DNA of 37,619 bases. It comes from an uncultured Clostridia bacterium. GTDB lineage: Bacteria; Bacillota; Clostridia; TANB77; CAG-508. Position 1 is the first letter of the stretch. Each line of letters starts with the position of its first letter. The notes beneath the pieces are model-generated. The model searched no databases. It was not told where the DNA came from and saw only the letters and a list, made by a program, of their open reading frames with translations. Positions 1-10,204 of this stretch are shown one piece after another. A program made the translations under genes and the position numbers. The DNA is taken from NCBI GenBank assembly GCA_947590905.1, contig CANQCU010000016.1, positions 1 to 37,619 on the forward strand. Direction: 5' to 3'.

Positions 1-304
1 GCACATATTAAAGGATATCAATATTTAAGAGAAGCAATAATGATGGTAGTAAATGATATAGATATAATAAATCAAATAACAAAACAACTTTATCCGGATA
101 TTGCAAAGAAATATAAAACAACATCTTCAAGAGTAGAAAGAGCAATTCGTCATGCAATAGAGGTTGCATGGCGGACGAGGAGAGCCAGAAACAGTAGAGA
201 GCATATTTGGATATACAGTGTCAGCTGCAAAAGGAAAGCCAACAAACTCAGAGTTTATTGCAATGATTGCGGACAAGCTAAGATTAGAATTAAAAACTGC
301 ATAA
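1..304 (+). CDS. spo0A: Spo0A, C-terminal DNA-binding domain (5' end outside window), one CGG +1 site
   Basis: Spo0A is the phosphorelay response regulator that starts sporulation. Only the last 100 residues are present, covering the effector domain. Frame 1 reads [13 protein letters not shown], then YPDIAKKY and [15 protein letters not shown], which is the recognition-helix region of Spo0A. After the TGG codon the frame meets CGG (172-174) and becomes unrelated sequence. If C172 is skipped the protein continues [28 protein letters not shown] (quoted here in parts: [23 protein letters not shown]), ending LRLELKTA at TAA 302-304, as in other Spo0A proteins. CGT and CGA in the same fragment are read as Arg. 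Without the shift the last part of the DNA-binding domain would be wrong, so the gene is either broken or recoded; the window-wide pattern favours recoding. Confidence 0.93.
172..174 (+). other. CGG +1 frameshift site in spo0A
   Basis: GCA TGG [C] GGA CGA. Skipping C172 gives A-W-G-R-G, the Spo0A motif. Reading CGG in frame gives W-R-T-R-R and loses homology. Confidence 0.9.
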
Positions 305-307
305 GAA

Positions 308-347
308 AAAACACCTATAAATGTAAAGATACATTTGTAGGTGTTTT
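308..347 (+). terminator. Rho-independent terminator of spo0A
   Basis: A long hairpin lies just after the spo0A stop: AAACACCTATAAATGTA pairs with TACATTTGTAGGTGTTT across a four-base loop, followed by T-rich sequence. Confidence 0.75.
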
Positions 348-438
348 AAATTTAGAAGATTATCTTATATGAGTGATAATGTAAATATTGCTTATAGGTT
401 CACAATGAATAAACTGCTATTCTCCATATATTTTACTA

Positions 439-467
439 TTGAAAAAAAAGTAGAATTATGATAAAAT
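439..467 (+). promoter_or_regulatory. Sigma-A-type promoter of miaB
   Basis: TTGAAA (439-444), a 17-base spacer, then TAAAAT (462-467). It lies 30 bases before the miaB start. Confidence 0.6.
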
Positions 468-496
468 AGCACTACTTTGAAAAGGAAAGAGAAACA

Positions 497-1871
497 ATGG
501 AAATAAAAGAATTTAATGAAGAAAATGAATATATAAACAAAGTAAAAGAAATAAATAAAAACCAAAATTTAAAGTATCATATTTTGACAATGGGATGCTT
601 ACAAAATGAAAATGACTCAGAAAAATTATGTGGGATGATAGAAAAAATGGGTTATACAAAAGTTGATAGCCCTAAGAAAGCAAATTTAATTGTTTTTAAT
701 ACTTGTTGTGTAAGAGAGAATGCAGAAGACAAGTTATTTGGAAATTTAGGAGAATTAAAAAACTATAAAAAAGAAACTGGAGCAATTATTGCTGTCGGTG
801 GTTGTATGATGCAAGAAAAACATATACAAGAAAAGCTAAAGAAAAGCTATCCATATTTTGATATAATGTTTGGAACACATACATTAAATAAATTTCCAGA
901 AGACCTATACAAAGCAATTTCAAACAAAAATAAAGTTACAGATGTAATAGATATAGATGGAGAAATCTATGAGGGAATACCAATAAAAAGAGAAGACAAT
1001 GTAAAAGCATCAGTTACAATAATGTATGGATGCAACAATTTTTGTACATATTGCATAGTTCCATATGTTAGAGGAAGAGAAAGAAGTAGAAAAAAAGAAG
1101 ATATATTAAAAGAAATAGAAATGCTTGCAAAAGAAGGCTATAAAGAAATAACACTATTAGGTCAAAACGTAAATTCTTATGATGGAGGAGATGGATATAA
1201 ATTTTCAAATCTTTTATTAGACGTGAACAAAATAGAAGGTATAGAAAGAATTAGATTTATTTCGCCTCATCCAAAAGATTTTACAGATGATGTAATAGAT
1301 GCAATAAAAAATAGCAAAAAAGTATGCAGAGTATTGCATCTTCCACTTCAATCAGGAAGTACAAATATATTAAAGAAGATGAATAGAAAATACACAAAAG
1401 AGGTGTATTTAAACCTTGCAGAAAAAATAAAAAAAGAAATACCAGAAGTAGTATTTACAACAGATATTATAGTAGGATTTCCTGGAGAGACAGAAGAAGA
1501 TTTTGAAGATACATTAGATGTAGTAAAGAAACTTAAATTTGAACAAGTATTTATGTTTATTTTTTCTAGAAGAGTTGGAACACCAGCAGATAGAATGGAA
1601 AACCAAATTCCAGAAGAAATAAAGCATAAAAGATTTGATAGATTAAAAGAGATAGTTGAAAGTCAGGTACCTGAGAATAATAAAAAATATATTGGGAAAA
1701 GAGAAAAAGTATTAGTAGAAGGAAAAAGCAAAACAAATGATAAGTTATTAACACGGAAGAACAGAAACCAATAAAGTAGTAGTATTCGAAGGAAAAGAAG
1801 AGTTAATAAATAAAATAATTGAAGTAGAAATAATAAAAGATCACATATGGTATTTAGAAGGCAAAATTTAA
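497..1871 (+). CDS. miaB: tRNA-2-methylthio-N6-dimethylallyladenosine synthase MiaB, one CGG +1 site
   Basis: Radical-SAM methylthiotransferase that modifies A37 of tRNAs reading UNN codons. The N-terminal domain carries the auxiliary-cluster cysteines C34 (TMGCLQ), C70 (NTCCVRE) and C103 (VGGCMMQ). The radical-SAM motif is C179, C183, C186 (GCNNFCTYC). A C-terminal TRAM domain follows. The start ATG has an AAGGAAAGAGAAAC-type ribosome site. The open frame closes early at 1774, but skipping C1754 gives LLTGRTETNKVVVFEG and runs to TAA at 1869-1871, finishing the TRAM domain with about 457 residues in total, normal for the family. It precedes mutS, the classical clostridial miaB-mutS order. 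MiaB itself affects decoding and reading-frame maintenance, which makes its own frame site notable. Confidence 0.94.
1754..1756 (+). other. CGG +1 frameshift site in miaB
   Basis: TTA ACA [C] GGA AGA ACA. Skipping C1754 gives L-T-G-R-T-E, the conserved TRAM-domain sequence. In frame the protein would end 6 codons later. Confidence 0.9.
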
Positions 1872-1987
1872 AGTAAACAATAAAAACTAAAAGTAAGAAA
1901 GCAAAATTTAAATAAAAAGTGCAATAAGGAATAAGAGTAATAAATGCAAGATAAAAGTGATTTGATTATTGAAAGGAAGTAAAAAAC

Positions 1988-4603
1988 ATGGCAGAATTTT
2001 CACCTATGATGCAACACTATTTAGACACAAAAGCAGAATATAAAGACTGCATATTATTTTATAGATTAGGGGATTTTTATGAAATGTTCTTTGATGATGC
2101 ACAGACAGCTTCAAGAGAACTAGAATTAACACTTACAGGAAAAGACTGTGGGCAAGAAGAAAGAGCCCCAATGTGTGGAATTCCTTATCATGCAGCAAAT
2201 ATTTACATTGCAAAACTAATAGAAAAAGGATATAAAGTTGCAATATGTGAGCAATTAGAAGATCCAAAAAAAGCAAAAGGAATAGTAAAAAGAGATGTAA
2301 TAAGAGTTGTAACACCAGGAACAGTAGTAGAAGACAATTTATTAGACGAAAAGAAAAATAACTATATAATGTCAATATATAAACAAGGAATATTTTTTGG
2401 TATAGCAGTATGTGATATTTCAACAGGAGATTTTTTAGCATCACAAATAAAAGAAACAAATAATTTCACAAAATTATTAGATGAAATTGCAAGATATTAT
2501 CCAGCAGAAATTGTAGTAAATGAAATGCTATATGCTTGCACAGAAGAAGTTTCAAAGATAAAAGAAAGAATAGACTGCTATATTTCAAATATAGGTGATG
2601 ATAAATTTAGCGCAGGATGTGATACTTTAAAAGAAAAATATAAAATTACTGATGACAAAGGGGAAGAAATAAAAGACGTAGATAGTAAAGACTTTGCAAT
2701 AGCTTCAGCCAATGGACTTTTAGAATACATAAAGCAGACTCAAAAAATAGAAATGGATCATATAAATAGTATAAAAATATACAACATAACAAAATATATG
2801 TCCTTAGATATAAGTGCTAGGAGAAATCTAGAGTTAACAGAAAGAATGAGAGATAAAGGGAAAAAAGGAACACTTCTTTGGGTACTAGATAAAACATCAA
2901 CTTCAATGGGTGGAAGACTTTTAAGACGTTATATAAATGATCCACTAATAGATGTAAATGAGATAAATCGGAAGATTAGACGCAGTTAAAGAATTAAAGA
3001 CAAATATGATGTTTAGAGGAGATATAATAGATTCTCTAAAAAAAATATTTGATATAGAAAGAATAGCACGGGAAAATAGCTTATGGAAATGCTAATGGAA
3101 GAGATATGCTATCATTAAAATCATCTGTTTCAAAGCTTCCTGAGCTTAAGAAAACACTTTCAAATTCCACAAGTCCATTACTTAAGAATATATATGAAAA
3201 CTTAGACGAATTAAAGGATATATATGAATTAATTGAAAAATCAATAACAGAAGAACCAGGAATAACAATAACAGAAGGAAATATCATAAAAAAAGGTTAT
3301 AATGCAGAAGTAGATAAATTAAAAGAGGCATCAACAAATGGAAAAGTATGGCTTGTTAATCTAGAAGCCAAAGAAAAAGAGCTAACAGGAATAAAAAATT
3401 TAAAAGTTGGATTTAATAAAGTATTTGGATATTATATTGAAGTCACAAAATCAAATTTGAATTTAGTACCAGACAGATTTGTGAGAAAACAAACATTAAC
3501 AAATGGGGAAAGATATATAACAGAAGAATTAAAAGAAATAGAAGATGCAATACTTGGTTCACAAGAAAGACTTGTAGATTTAGAGTATAAGCTATTTTTG
3601 GAAGTAAGAGATAAAATTGAAAAAGAAATACCAAGAATACAAAAAACAGCAGAAATGATTGCAACACTTGATGTACTTTGCTCATTTGCAGAAGTTGCAG
3701 AAGATTTAAACTATGTAATGCCAATAGTAGATAATAGTGGAGAAATAAAAATAGAAGAAGGAAGACATCCAGTAATAGAGAAAATGATTTCTTCTGCAAA
3801 TTTTGTACCAAACGATACATATATGAATACAGAGAGTGATAGACTTCGGAATAATAACAGGTCCAAATATGGCAGGAAAATCAACATATATGAGACAGGT
3901 CGCATTAATTACATTGATGGCACAAATAGGTTCATTTGTACCTGCCAAATATGCTAAAATCGGGGTAGTAGATAAAATTTTCACAAGAGTTGGAGCGTCA
4001 GATGATTTAAGCATGGGACAAAGTACATTTATGGTTGAAATGATGGAAGTTGCAAACATTTTAAAAGAAGCAACAAAAAATAGTTTAGTAATACTTGATG
4101 AAATAGGAAGAGGAACCTCAACTTATGATGGATTGTCTATCGCATGGGCAGTTGCAACATTTATGGCGGACAAAGAAAAATGTGGAGCCAAAACATTATT
4201 TGCAACACATTATCATGAACTTACAAAACTAGAAGAAACACTAGATGGTGTAAAAAATTATTCAGTTGCAGTAAAAGAAAGAGGAGAAGATGTAATATTC
4301 TTAAGAAAGATTGTAAAAGGAGGAACAGATGAAAGCTATGGCATACATGTTGCTAAACTTGCAGGAGTTCCAAAAGAAGTATTAAAAAATGCTAAAGAAA
4401 TACTAAAAAATCTTGAGAGAAAAAGCTTACTAGGAGAAAAAAATCTTGAAAAAGAAGAAAAAAAGGCAAGCGCAGGACAACTTGACATGTACAACTATAA
4501 ACTTGCAGAAATAGCACATGAATTAGATAAGATAAATATAAATGAGCTTACCCCAATAGATGCAATGAACATATTAGTTAAATTAAAGGAGAGTGCTTCT
4601 TAA
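1988..4603 (+). CDS. mutS: DNA mismatch repair protein MutS, three CGG +1 sites
   Basis: MutS recognises mismatches and is an ATPase clamp. The start ATG at 1988 follows GAAAGGAAG. Domain I contains the mismatch-binding FYEMF motif ([10 protein letters not shown]). The ATPase domain has Walker [10 protein letters not shown] and Walker [17 protein letters not shown]. The open frame breaks three times, at CGG 2969, 3069 and 3847. Skipping the C each time gives [27 protein letters not shown] and [16 protein letters not shown], all of which fit MutS. Three shifts bring the frame back to the starting one. The joined product is 870 residues, normal for MutS. The last site is only six codons before Walker A, so without it no ATPase domain would be made. 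No mutL follows; ispG is next. Confidence 0.95.
2969..2971 (+). other. CGG +1 frameshift site 1 in mutS
   Basis: ATA AAT [C] GGA AGA TTA gives I-N-G-R-L-D-A-V. Reading on in frame gives a stop 5 codons after the CGG. Confidence 0.88.
3069..3071 (+). other. CGG +1 frameshift site 2 in mutS
   Basis: ATA GCA [C] GGG AAA ATA gives R-I-A-G-K-I-A-Y-G. This is the only site in the window with a GGG glycine codon. Confidence 0.87.
3847..3849 (+). other. CGG +1 frameshift site 3 in mutS
   Basis: AGA CTT [C] GGA ATA ATA gives R-L-G-I-I-T-G-P-N, leading directly into Walker A. Confidence 0.9.
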
Positions 4604-4704
4604 GACTACAATTAAGAAAAATAAAGTGTGATATTGAACTCTTTATCCTTTACTAGAAAAATTAGTAATTTTCTAGTGAATAAAAATAAATGAGGAGAGA
4701 AAAA

Positions 4705-5763
4705 ATGATAAATAGAAAAGATACAAGAAAAATAAAAGTAGGAAATGTAGAAATAGGTGGAAGTAATAAAGTTGTAATTCAATCAATGACAAACACTAAA
4801 ACAAAAGATGTAGAAGCAACAGTAAAGCAAACTCTAGACCTAGAAAAAGCTGGTTGTGAGATTATAAGAGTTGCTTGTCTTGATGAAGAAGATGCAAGAG
4901 CTATAAAAGAGATAAAAAAACAGATACATATACCGATAGTTGCAGATATACATTTCGATTATAAAATCGCACTTACAGCAATAGAATCTGGAGTAGATAA
5001 ACTTAGAATAAATCCAGGCAATATTGGAGGAAGAGACAGAGTAGAAAAAGTGGTAAATGCCTGCAAAGAAAAAAACATACCAATTAGAATTGGTGTAAAT
5101 TCTGGCTCAATAGAAAAAGAATTATTAGAAAAATATGGAAAGCCTACGGCAGAAGCAATGGTAGAAAGTGCATTAAAACATATAAAAATATTAGAAGATT
5201 TAAACTTTTATGATATATGTGTATCACTTAAAGCATCAGACTTAGATTTATGCATAAAAGCATATGAAAAAGCAAGTGAAAGCTTTAATTATCCATTGCA
5301 TATAGGAATAACAGAAGCAGGAACTGCTTTTTCAGGTACAATAAAATCAAGTATTGGTTTAGGAGTACTTCTAAGAGAGGGCATAGGAAACACTTTAAGA
5401 GTATCATTATCAGATAACCCAGTAAAAGAAATAAAAGTTGCAAAAGAAATATTAAAAAATTGTGGATTATACAAAAAATCACCAACACTTATAGCTTGTC
5501 CAACTTGCGGAAGAACGCAGATAGATTTGATTCCAATGGCAAAAGAAGTAGAAGAATTTTTGCAAACTATTGAAGCAGATATAAAGGTTGCAGTAATGGG
5601 ATGTGCTGTAAACGGACCTGGAGAAGCAAGAGAAGCAGATATAGGAATTGCAGGAGGAATAAAAGAAGCACTTCTTTTCAAAAAAGGAGAGATAATAAAA
5701 AAAGTTCCGCAAGAAAAAGTAGTTGAGACTCTAAAAAACGAAATTCTAGAAATGATAAAATAA
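4705..5763 (+). CDS. ispG: 4-hydroxy-3-methylbut-2-enyl diphosphate synthase (flavodoxin type), IspG
   Basis: [4Fe-4S] enzyme of the MEP isoprenoid pathway. It converts the cyclic diphosphate MEcPP to HMBPP. The TIM-barrel half begins [13 protein letters not shown] and contains [13 protein letters not shown] and RINPGNIG. The iron-sulphur half contains CPTCGRTQ and [17 protein letters not shown], which supply the cluster cysteines. I start it at ATG 4705 because GAGGAGAG (4691-4698) is well spaced for that start and would lie inside the coding region if the upstream ATG at 4690 were used. It is 352 residues, normal length, and has no CGG codon. A terminator follows directly, so it is probably not co-transcribed with rnj. 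Confidence 0.95.
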   Translation: MINRKDTRKIKVGNVEIGGSNKVVIQSMTNTKTKDVEATVKQTLDLEKAGCEIIRVACLDEEDARAIKEIKKQIHIPIVADIHFDYKIALTAIESGVDKLRINPGNIGGRDRVEKVVNACKEKNIPIRIGVNSGSIEKELLEKYGKPTAEAMVESALKHIKILEDLNFYDICVSLKASDLDLCIKAYEKASESFNYPLHIGITEAGTAFSGTIKSSIGLGVLLREGIGNTLRVSLSDNPVKEIKVAKEILKNCGLYKKSPTLIACPTCGRTQIDLIPMAKEVEEFLQTIEADIKVAVMGCAVNGPGEAREADIGIAGGIKEALLFKKGEIIKKVPQEKVVETLKNEILEMIK

Positions 5764-5780
5764 AGATAAAATATAAATGA

Positions 5781-5815
5781 AAGGTTCTTAATCTAAATGA
5801 TTAGAACCTTAATTT
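5781..5815 (+). terminator. Terminator of ispG
   Basis: AAGGTTCTTAATC and GATTAGAACCTT pair around AAAT with a one-base bulge, followed by TTAATTTATT. Confidence 0.65.
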
Positions 5816-5914
5816 ATTGCACCGGCAAATTTCTCCGAAATTTCCGGAGAAAAAAGGTTAAGCTATCTTTATTCGTGCGGTTTGCAAAGCAAATTCGCAC
5901 ATGTGGCGAATATA
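5816..5914 (+). repeat. Structured intergenic repeat family A, copy 1
   Basis: About 100 bases: a CCGG-AAATTT hairpin, the box AAAAAGGTTAAG, then a hairpin GTGCGGTTTGC-AAA-GCAAATTCGCAC and the tail ACATGTGGCGAA. Related copies are at 10094 and 21768. The 3' hairpin stem has different sequence but is still paired in copy 3, as expected for a structured RNA or DNA element. This and the rnj promoter and leader account for the 386-base gap between ispG and rnj. Confidence 0.7.
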
Positions 5915-5925
5915 AGTAGAAATAA

Positions 5926-5954
5926 TTGACAAATAGTGAAATTTATAGTATAAT
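5926..5954 (+). promoter_or_regulatory. Promoter of rnj
   Basis: TTGACA (5926-5931), 17 bases, TATAAT (5949-5954): a consensus sigma-A promoter. It gives a leader of roughly 190 bases before the rnj start. Confidence 0.85.
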
Positions 5955-5960
5955 TCTATT

Positions 5961-6149
5961 TAATGTGTATCATATTATATATGATAAGGATGAGATTTTA
6001 AAATAATATTAAGTTATTTGTTGAACGGAAAATTAAATATTATTTAGCGATGTATATGCTGAAGACATCGTAATTTATTAATTGTTAAATTTAAAGAATA
6101 TTTAGATAGAAAAAACTATCTAAATACTTTAGATGTCTAAGAGAAAGGA
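5961..6149 (+). promoter_or_regulatory. Long 5' leader of rnj with hairpins
   Basis: The untranslated leader contains GATGT...ACATC and a strong ATTTAGATAG-AAAAAA-CTATCTAAAT hairpin ending about 25 bases before the start codon. It has no U-tract, so it is not a terminator. It may control mRNA processing or ribosome access. RNase J targeting its own leader is an untested possibility. Confidence 0.4.
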
Positions 6150-8096
6150 ATGAGAAAAAAGAAAATGACTAATACAAAAGAGAATCAAAATAGAGATTCT
6201 ATGCCAAAAATGGAAAATAAATTAAAAAGAGAAAGAAAAGTAAAAACAGGTAGAGTGACAAAAAAAACAACAATAAAGCAAAAAATAAATGAAAAGGTTC
6301 CAGAAAAAAGAAAAAAGATAAAAGAAGAATCAAAATTAATAGTAGAAAATCAAGCAGAAAATAAGACTGAAAATAAAGTAAAAAAGACTACAAAAAGACC
6401 TAAAAAAAGAACTAAACAGTTAGAAGAAGTTAGATTTAAAAAATCTCCATTAAAGATAATTCCTCTTGGAGGATTACTTGAAATTGGAAAAAATATAACA
6501 GTTTTTGAATATGAAGACGAAATAGTAATAGTAGACTGTGGACTAGCTTTCCCAACAGAAGACATGCTTGGAGTAGATTTAGTTGTCGCAGATACAAGCT
6601 ATTTAGAGAAAAATAAAGACAAAATAAAAGCTTTAGTTATAACCCACGGACATGAAGACCATATAGGAGGAATACCTTATCTTTTGAGACAAGTAAATGT
6701 TCCAATATATGCAACAAGATTTACAGTTGGTTTAATCAAAAATAAACTAGAAGAGCATAACTTATTAAAAAGCACGAAAATATATGAAGTAGAACAAGGA
6801 ACAACAGTAGATTTTGGAAAAATAAAAGTAGAATTTATAAGAACATCACACAGTATACCAGATGCAGTAAGTTTTGCAATATATACACCTGTGGGAATAG
6901 TTATGCATACAGGAGACTTTAAGATAGATTACACACCAATAGATGGACAAAAAATAGACTTTGGAAGGCTTGCAGAAATAGGAAGAAAAGGTGTAGTACT
7001 TCTTATGTCAGATAGTACAAACGCCGAAAGAAAAGGATTCACAAAATCAGAAAGCTCAATAGGAGAAGTATTTGATGAGTTATTTTTACATTGCAAAAAA
7101 AGAATTGTAGTTGCAACATTTGCATCTAATGTACACAGAGTTCAACAAATAATTGATGCGTCTTATGAAAACAATAGAAAAGTTGCAATATGTGGTAGAA
7201 GCATGGTAAAAATGATAGAAACAGCATGTGAACTTGGATACATGAATATTCCTAAAAATACATTAATAGATATAGATTTAATAAATAAATATCCAGATGA
7301 ACAGCTTACAATAATAACAACAGGAAGCCAAGGGGAACCAATGTCGGCATTAACTAGAATGGCAGCAGGTGACCATAAAAAAGTTGAAATAACTCCAAAC
7401 GATTTAGTAATAATTTCAGCAAATCCGATACCAGGAAATGAAAAATTTGTTTCAAAAGTAATAGATGACTTAATGCAAATAGGGGCAGAAGTGGTATATA
7501 GCTCACTTGCAGATATACATGTATCAGGACATGGTTGCCAAGAGGAACAAAAACTTATGATATCACTTATTAAACCAAAATATTTTATGCCAGTTCATGG
7601 TGAATATAGACAATTAATAGCTCATGCAGAAACAGCAGAAAAAATGGGAATACCTCATGAAAATATATTCATAATGAAAAATGGTAAAGTCCTAGAAATA
7701 GGAGAAAAAGAAGCAAAAATAAATGGTACAGTACAAGCTGGAAAAGTCATGGTTGATGGTTTAGGAATAGGAGATGTTGGAAATATTGTATTAAAAGATA
7801 GACAGCACTTAGCACAAGATGGATTAATAGTAGTAGTTCTAGCAATGAATGGAGCAACAGGAGAAATAGTATCAGGACCAGATATAATTTCTAGAGGTTT
7901 TGTATATGTACGTGAGTCAGAAAATTTAATGGAAGATATGAAAAACGTTTTAAAACGTGAACTTAGCAAACTAGAAGAAAACCATGTCACAGACTGGGCT
8001 GTTATAAAACTAACAATAAAAGATACATTAAGAGATTTTCTATTACAAAAAAATAGAAGAAATCCTATGGTACTTCCAATTATATTAGAAGTATAA
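6150..8096 (+). CDS. rnj: Ribonuclease J
   Basis: Metallo-beta-lactamase/beta-CASP ribonuclease with 5'-3' exonuclease and endonuclease activity in mRNA turnover. The core begins near residue 100 with KIIPLGGLLEIGKN. Zinc ligands are in H166-G-H-E-D-H171 (THGHEDHIGG). Further MBL motifs are MHTGDFK, and SGHGCQEE with MPVHGEYRQL in the beta-CASP part. An unusual Lys/Glu-rich extension of about 95 residues precedes the core; it is probably disordered and perhaps binds RNA. Length is 648 residues, longer than typical because of this extension. The start at 6150 sits almost on top of its AGAAAGGA site, so ATG 6165 is an alternative. No CGG codon. Confidence 0.93.
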   Translation: MRKKKMTNTKENQNRDSMPKMENKLKRERKVKTGRVTKKTTIKQKINEKVPEKRKKIKEESKLIVENQAENKTENKVKKTTKRPKKRTKQLEEVRFKKSPLKIIPLGGLLEIGKNITVFEYEDEIVIVDCGLAFPTEDMLGVDLVVADTSYLEKNKDKIKALVITHGHEDHIGGIPYLLRQVNVPIYATRFTVGLIKNKLEEHNLLKSTKIYEVEQGTTVDFGKIKVEFIRTSHSIPDAVSFAIYTPVGIVMHTGDFKIDYTPIDGQKIDFGRLAEIGRKGVVLLMSDSTNAERKGFTKSESSIGEVFDELFLHCKKRIVVATFASNVHRVQQIIDASYENNRKVAICGRSMVKMIETACELGYMNIPKNTLIDIDLINKYPDEQLTIITTGSQGEPMSALTRMAAGDHKKVEITPNDLVIISANPIPGNEKFVSKVIDDLMQIGAEVVYSSLADIHVSGHGCQEEQKLMISLIKPKYFMPVHGEYRQLIAHAETAEKMGIPHENIFIMKNGKVLEIGEKEAKINGTVQAGKVMVDGLGIGDVGNIVLKDRQHLAQDGLIVVVLAMNGATGEIVSGPDIISRGFVYVRESENLMEDMKNVLKRELSKLEENHVTDWAVIKLTIKDTLRDFLLQKNRRNPMVLPIILEV

Positions 8097-8275
8097 CGAA
8101 AATTTTATAAATAACAAAGTAATTCTATGAATATTGAAAACATGAATATTAAAATTATAAAAATAAAAGGTATAATAAAAATATTTATAAAATGTTTATA
8201 AAGCTAATATTGAAAAAGATCAGCTATAAAAAGTCAATATAAAATTAAAAATCTTTAAGAAAGGAAAGATAAGTA

Positions 8276-9928
8276 ATGGACTATAAAGAACTAAGTGAAT
8301 TAATATTCCCAAATATAAAGGATGTTTCATATTATGAAGAAAAATATCCAAAAAGAGATTTAAAAGAAGGAGCTATGGTAGTTAGATTTGCACCAAGTCC
8401 AACAGGATTTGTTCACATAGGAGGAATATTCACAAGCGTAATATGTTCAAAACTTGCGAAACAAACTGATGGTGTATTTATACTAAGAATAGAAGATACA
8501 GACCAAAAAAGAGAAGTTGAAAATGGAGTAACAGGAATAATAGATGCACTAAAAAAGTTTAATCTAGAACCAGACGAAGGAATGATAGATGAAAATACTT
8601 CTCATGGAGCTTATGGTCCATATAAACAAAGTCAAAGAAAAGAAATATATCAAGCATTTGCAAAAAAACTAATAGCAGAAAAGAAAGCATATCCATGTTT
8701 TTGTAAGCAAGAAGATTTAGATGCAATGAGGGAAAAACAAGAAAGTGCAAAAATAAGACCAGGGTACTATGGTGCTTGGGCAACATGTAGAAATTTAGGA
8801 CTAGATGAAATAGAAAAAAAGATAAAAAATGGAGAAGAATATATAATAAGATTTAAATCACCAGGAAATCCAGAAAAGAAAATAAAACATCATGATGTTA
8901 TAAAAGGAAATATTGATTTTCCAGAAAACGACCAGGATATAGTAATAATTAAATCTGATGGACTTCCAACATATCATTTTGCACATGTTGTAGATGACTA
9001 TTTAATGAGAACAACACATGTAATACGTGGTGATGAGTGGCTATCTTCACTTCCAGTACATATACAATTATTTGAAGCAGTAGGAGTAAAACCTCCTAAA
9101 TATGCTCACATTGCACCAATAATGAAAGAAGAAGATGGAGCAAAGAGAAAATTAAGTAAAAGAAAAGATCCAGAAGCAGCAGTTGAATATTATGCAAAAG
9201 AAGGAATACCTTCTGATGCAGCAAAAGAATACTTACTTAATATAGCAAATTCAAACTTTGAACAGTGGAGAAGACAAAACAAAACAGCATCAATAGATGA
9301 CTTTGAATTGCAACTTGGAAAAATGAGCGTAAGTGGTGCTCTATTTGATATGGTTAAATTATTAGATATATCAAAATCAGTAATTTCTAGATATTCAAAG
9401 GAAGAAGTTTATGACTATGCTATAACTTATGCAAATGAATATGATGAAGATTTAAAGAAATTACTAGAAGAAGATAAAGAATATACATTAAAAGTTTTAG
9501 GAATAGAAAGAGGAAATGAAAAACCTAGAAAAGATATAGCAAAATGGTCTGATTTAAAAGATAATATAGAATATATGTATGACAATAGATTTTTAAATTC
9601 AGATATAGAATATGCATATCAAAATATAAATGACAAAGAAGAAATAAAAAATATCATAAAAGATTATCTTGAGAATTTCTTTGATATATCAGATGATAAG
9701 CAAACATGGTTTGACAAAATAAAAGACTTAGCAGAAAAACATGGATATGCAAGAGAAGTAAAAGAATACAAAGCAAATCCAGAAGGCTTCAAAGGACATG
9801 TTGGAGATGTAAGTACAGTAATAAGAATAGCATTAACAGGAAGAGCAAATACTCCAGACATGTATGAAATAATGCAAGTTTTAGGAAGGACAAGTGTAGT
9901 TTCAAGATTAAATAAAGCTATGAGTTAG
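8276..9928 (+). CDS. gltX: Glutamate--tRNA ligase
   Basis: Class I aminoacyl-tRNA synthetase charging tRNA-Glu (in many Firmicutes also tRNA-Gln as Glu). The Rossmann signature FAPSPTGFVHIGG near residue 40 is the HIGH motif, and KRKLSKRKD is the KMSKS motif. GEEYIIRFKSP and YHFAHVVDDYLMRTTHVIRGDEW are typical of the family. The anticodon-binding C-terminal region ends LGRTSVVSRLNKAM. Length is 550 residues. An AAGAAAGGAAAG ribosome site precedes ATG 8276. No T-box is visible in the 179-base gap after rnj, and I see nothing else in that gap. No CGG codon. Confidence 0.94.
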   Translation: MDYKELSELIFPNIKDVSYYEEKYPKRDLKEGAMVVRFAPSPTGFVHIGGIFTSVICSKLAKQTDGVFILRIEDTDQKREVENGVTGIIDALKKFNLEPDEGMIDENTSHGAYGPYKQSQRKEIYQAFAKKLIAEKKAYPCFCKQEDLDAMREKQESAKIRPGYYGAWATCRNLGLDEIEKKIKNGEEYIIRFKSPGNPEKKIKHHDVIKGNIDFPENDQDIVIIKSDGLPTYHFAHVVDDYLMRTTHVIRGDEWLSSLPVHIQLFEAVGVKPPKYAHIAPIMKEEDGAKRKLSKRKDPEAAVEYYAKEGIPSDAAKEYLLNIANSNFEQWRRQNKTASIDDFELQLGKMSVSGALFDMVKLLDISKSVISRYSKEEVYDYAITYANEYDEDLKKLLEEDKEYTLKVLGIERGNEKPRKDIAKWSDLKDNIEYMYDNRFLNSDIEYAYQNINDKEEIKNIIKDYLENFFDISDDKQTWFDKIKDLAEKHGYAREVKEYKANPEGFKGHVGDVSTVIRIALTGRANTPDMYEIMQVLGRTSVVSRLNKAMS

Positions 9929-9935
9929 AAATATT

Positions 9936-10087
9936 AAATTAGTAATAATAATAGATTTTTAAACTGCGTTCTCCAAGGCGTTTAAGTATTAGTTGGTTTT
10001 AATACATTTGATACACATTAAACTTTGAGAAAGCAAATAACTTTTTTAGGTCGAATTCGTCTCAAAAATCATTATTATTACTAATTT
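9936..10087. repeat. Palindromic element with 23-base inverted arms
   Basis: AAATTAGTAATAATAAT...ATTTTT (9936-9960) is the reverse complement of AAAAATCATTATTATTACTAATTT (10064-10087). The core of about 100 bases begins AAACTGCGTT, like the element at 11662, but is otherwise different. It lies directly after the gltX stop, so the arms could act as a terminator. Confidence 0.55.
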
Positions 10088-10093
10088 GTTTTT

Positions 10094-10202
10094 TATTGCG
10101 CCGGCAAATTTCAGCAAAATTTCCGGAGCAAAAAGGTTAAGTTACCTCTATTCGTAAGGTTTGCAAAGCAAATCCGCACATGTGGCGAAGTAACTTTTCT
10201 TA
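10094..10202 (+). repeat. Structured intergenic repeat family A, copy 2
   Basis: Matches copy 1 at 5816 over most of its length: GCCGGCAAATTTC, TTCCGGAGCAAAAAGGTTAAG, GGTTTGCAAAGCAAATCC and ACATGTGGCGAA. Here AAGTTAC and GTAACTT form an outer stem. It ends at the 3' end of the following minus-strand gene. Confidence 0.7.
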
Positions 10203-10204
10203 TT

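Noticed and set aside
3106-4059. Long minus-strand ORFs opposite mutS, ychF, asnB and other genes
   Set aside because: They mirror AT-rich, codon-biased real genes, have no ribosome sites and give low-complexity Leu/Phe/Ser-rich products.
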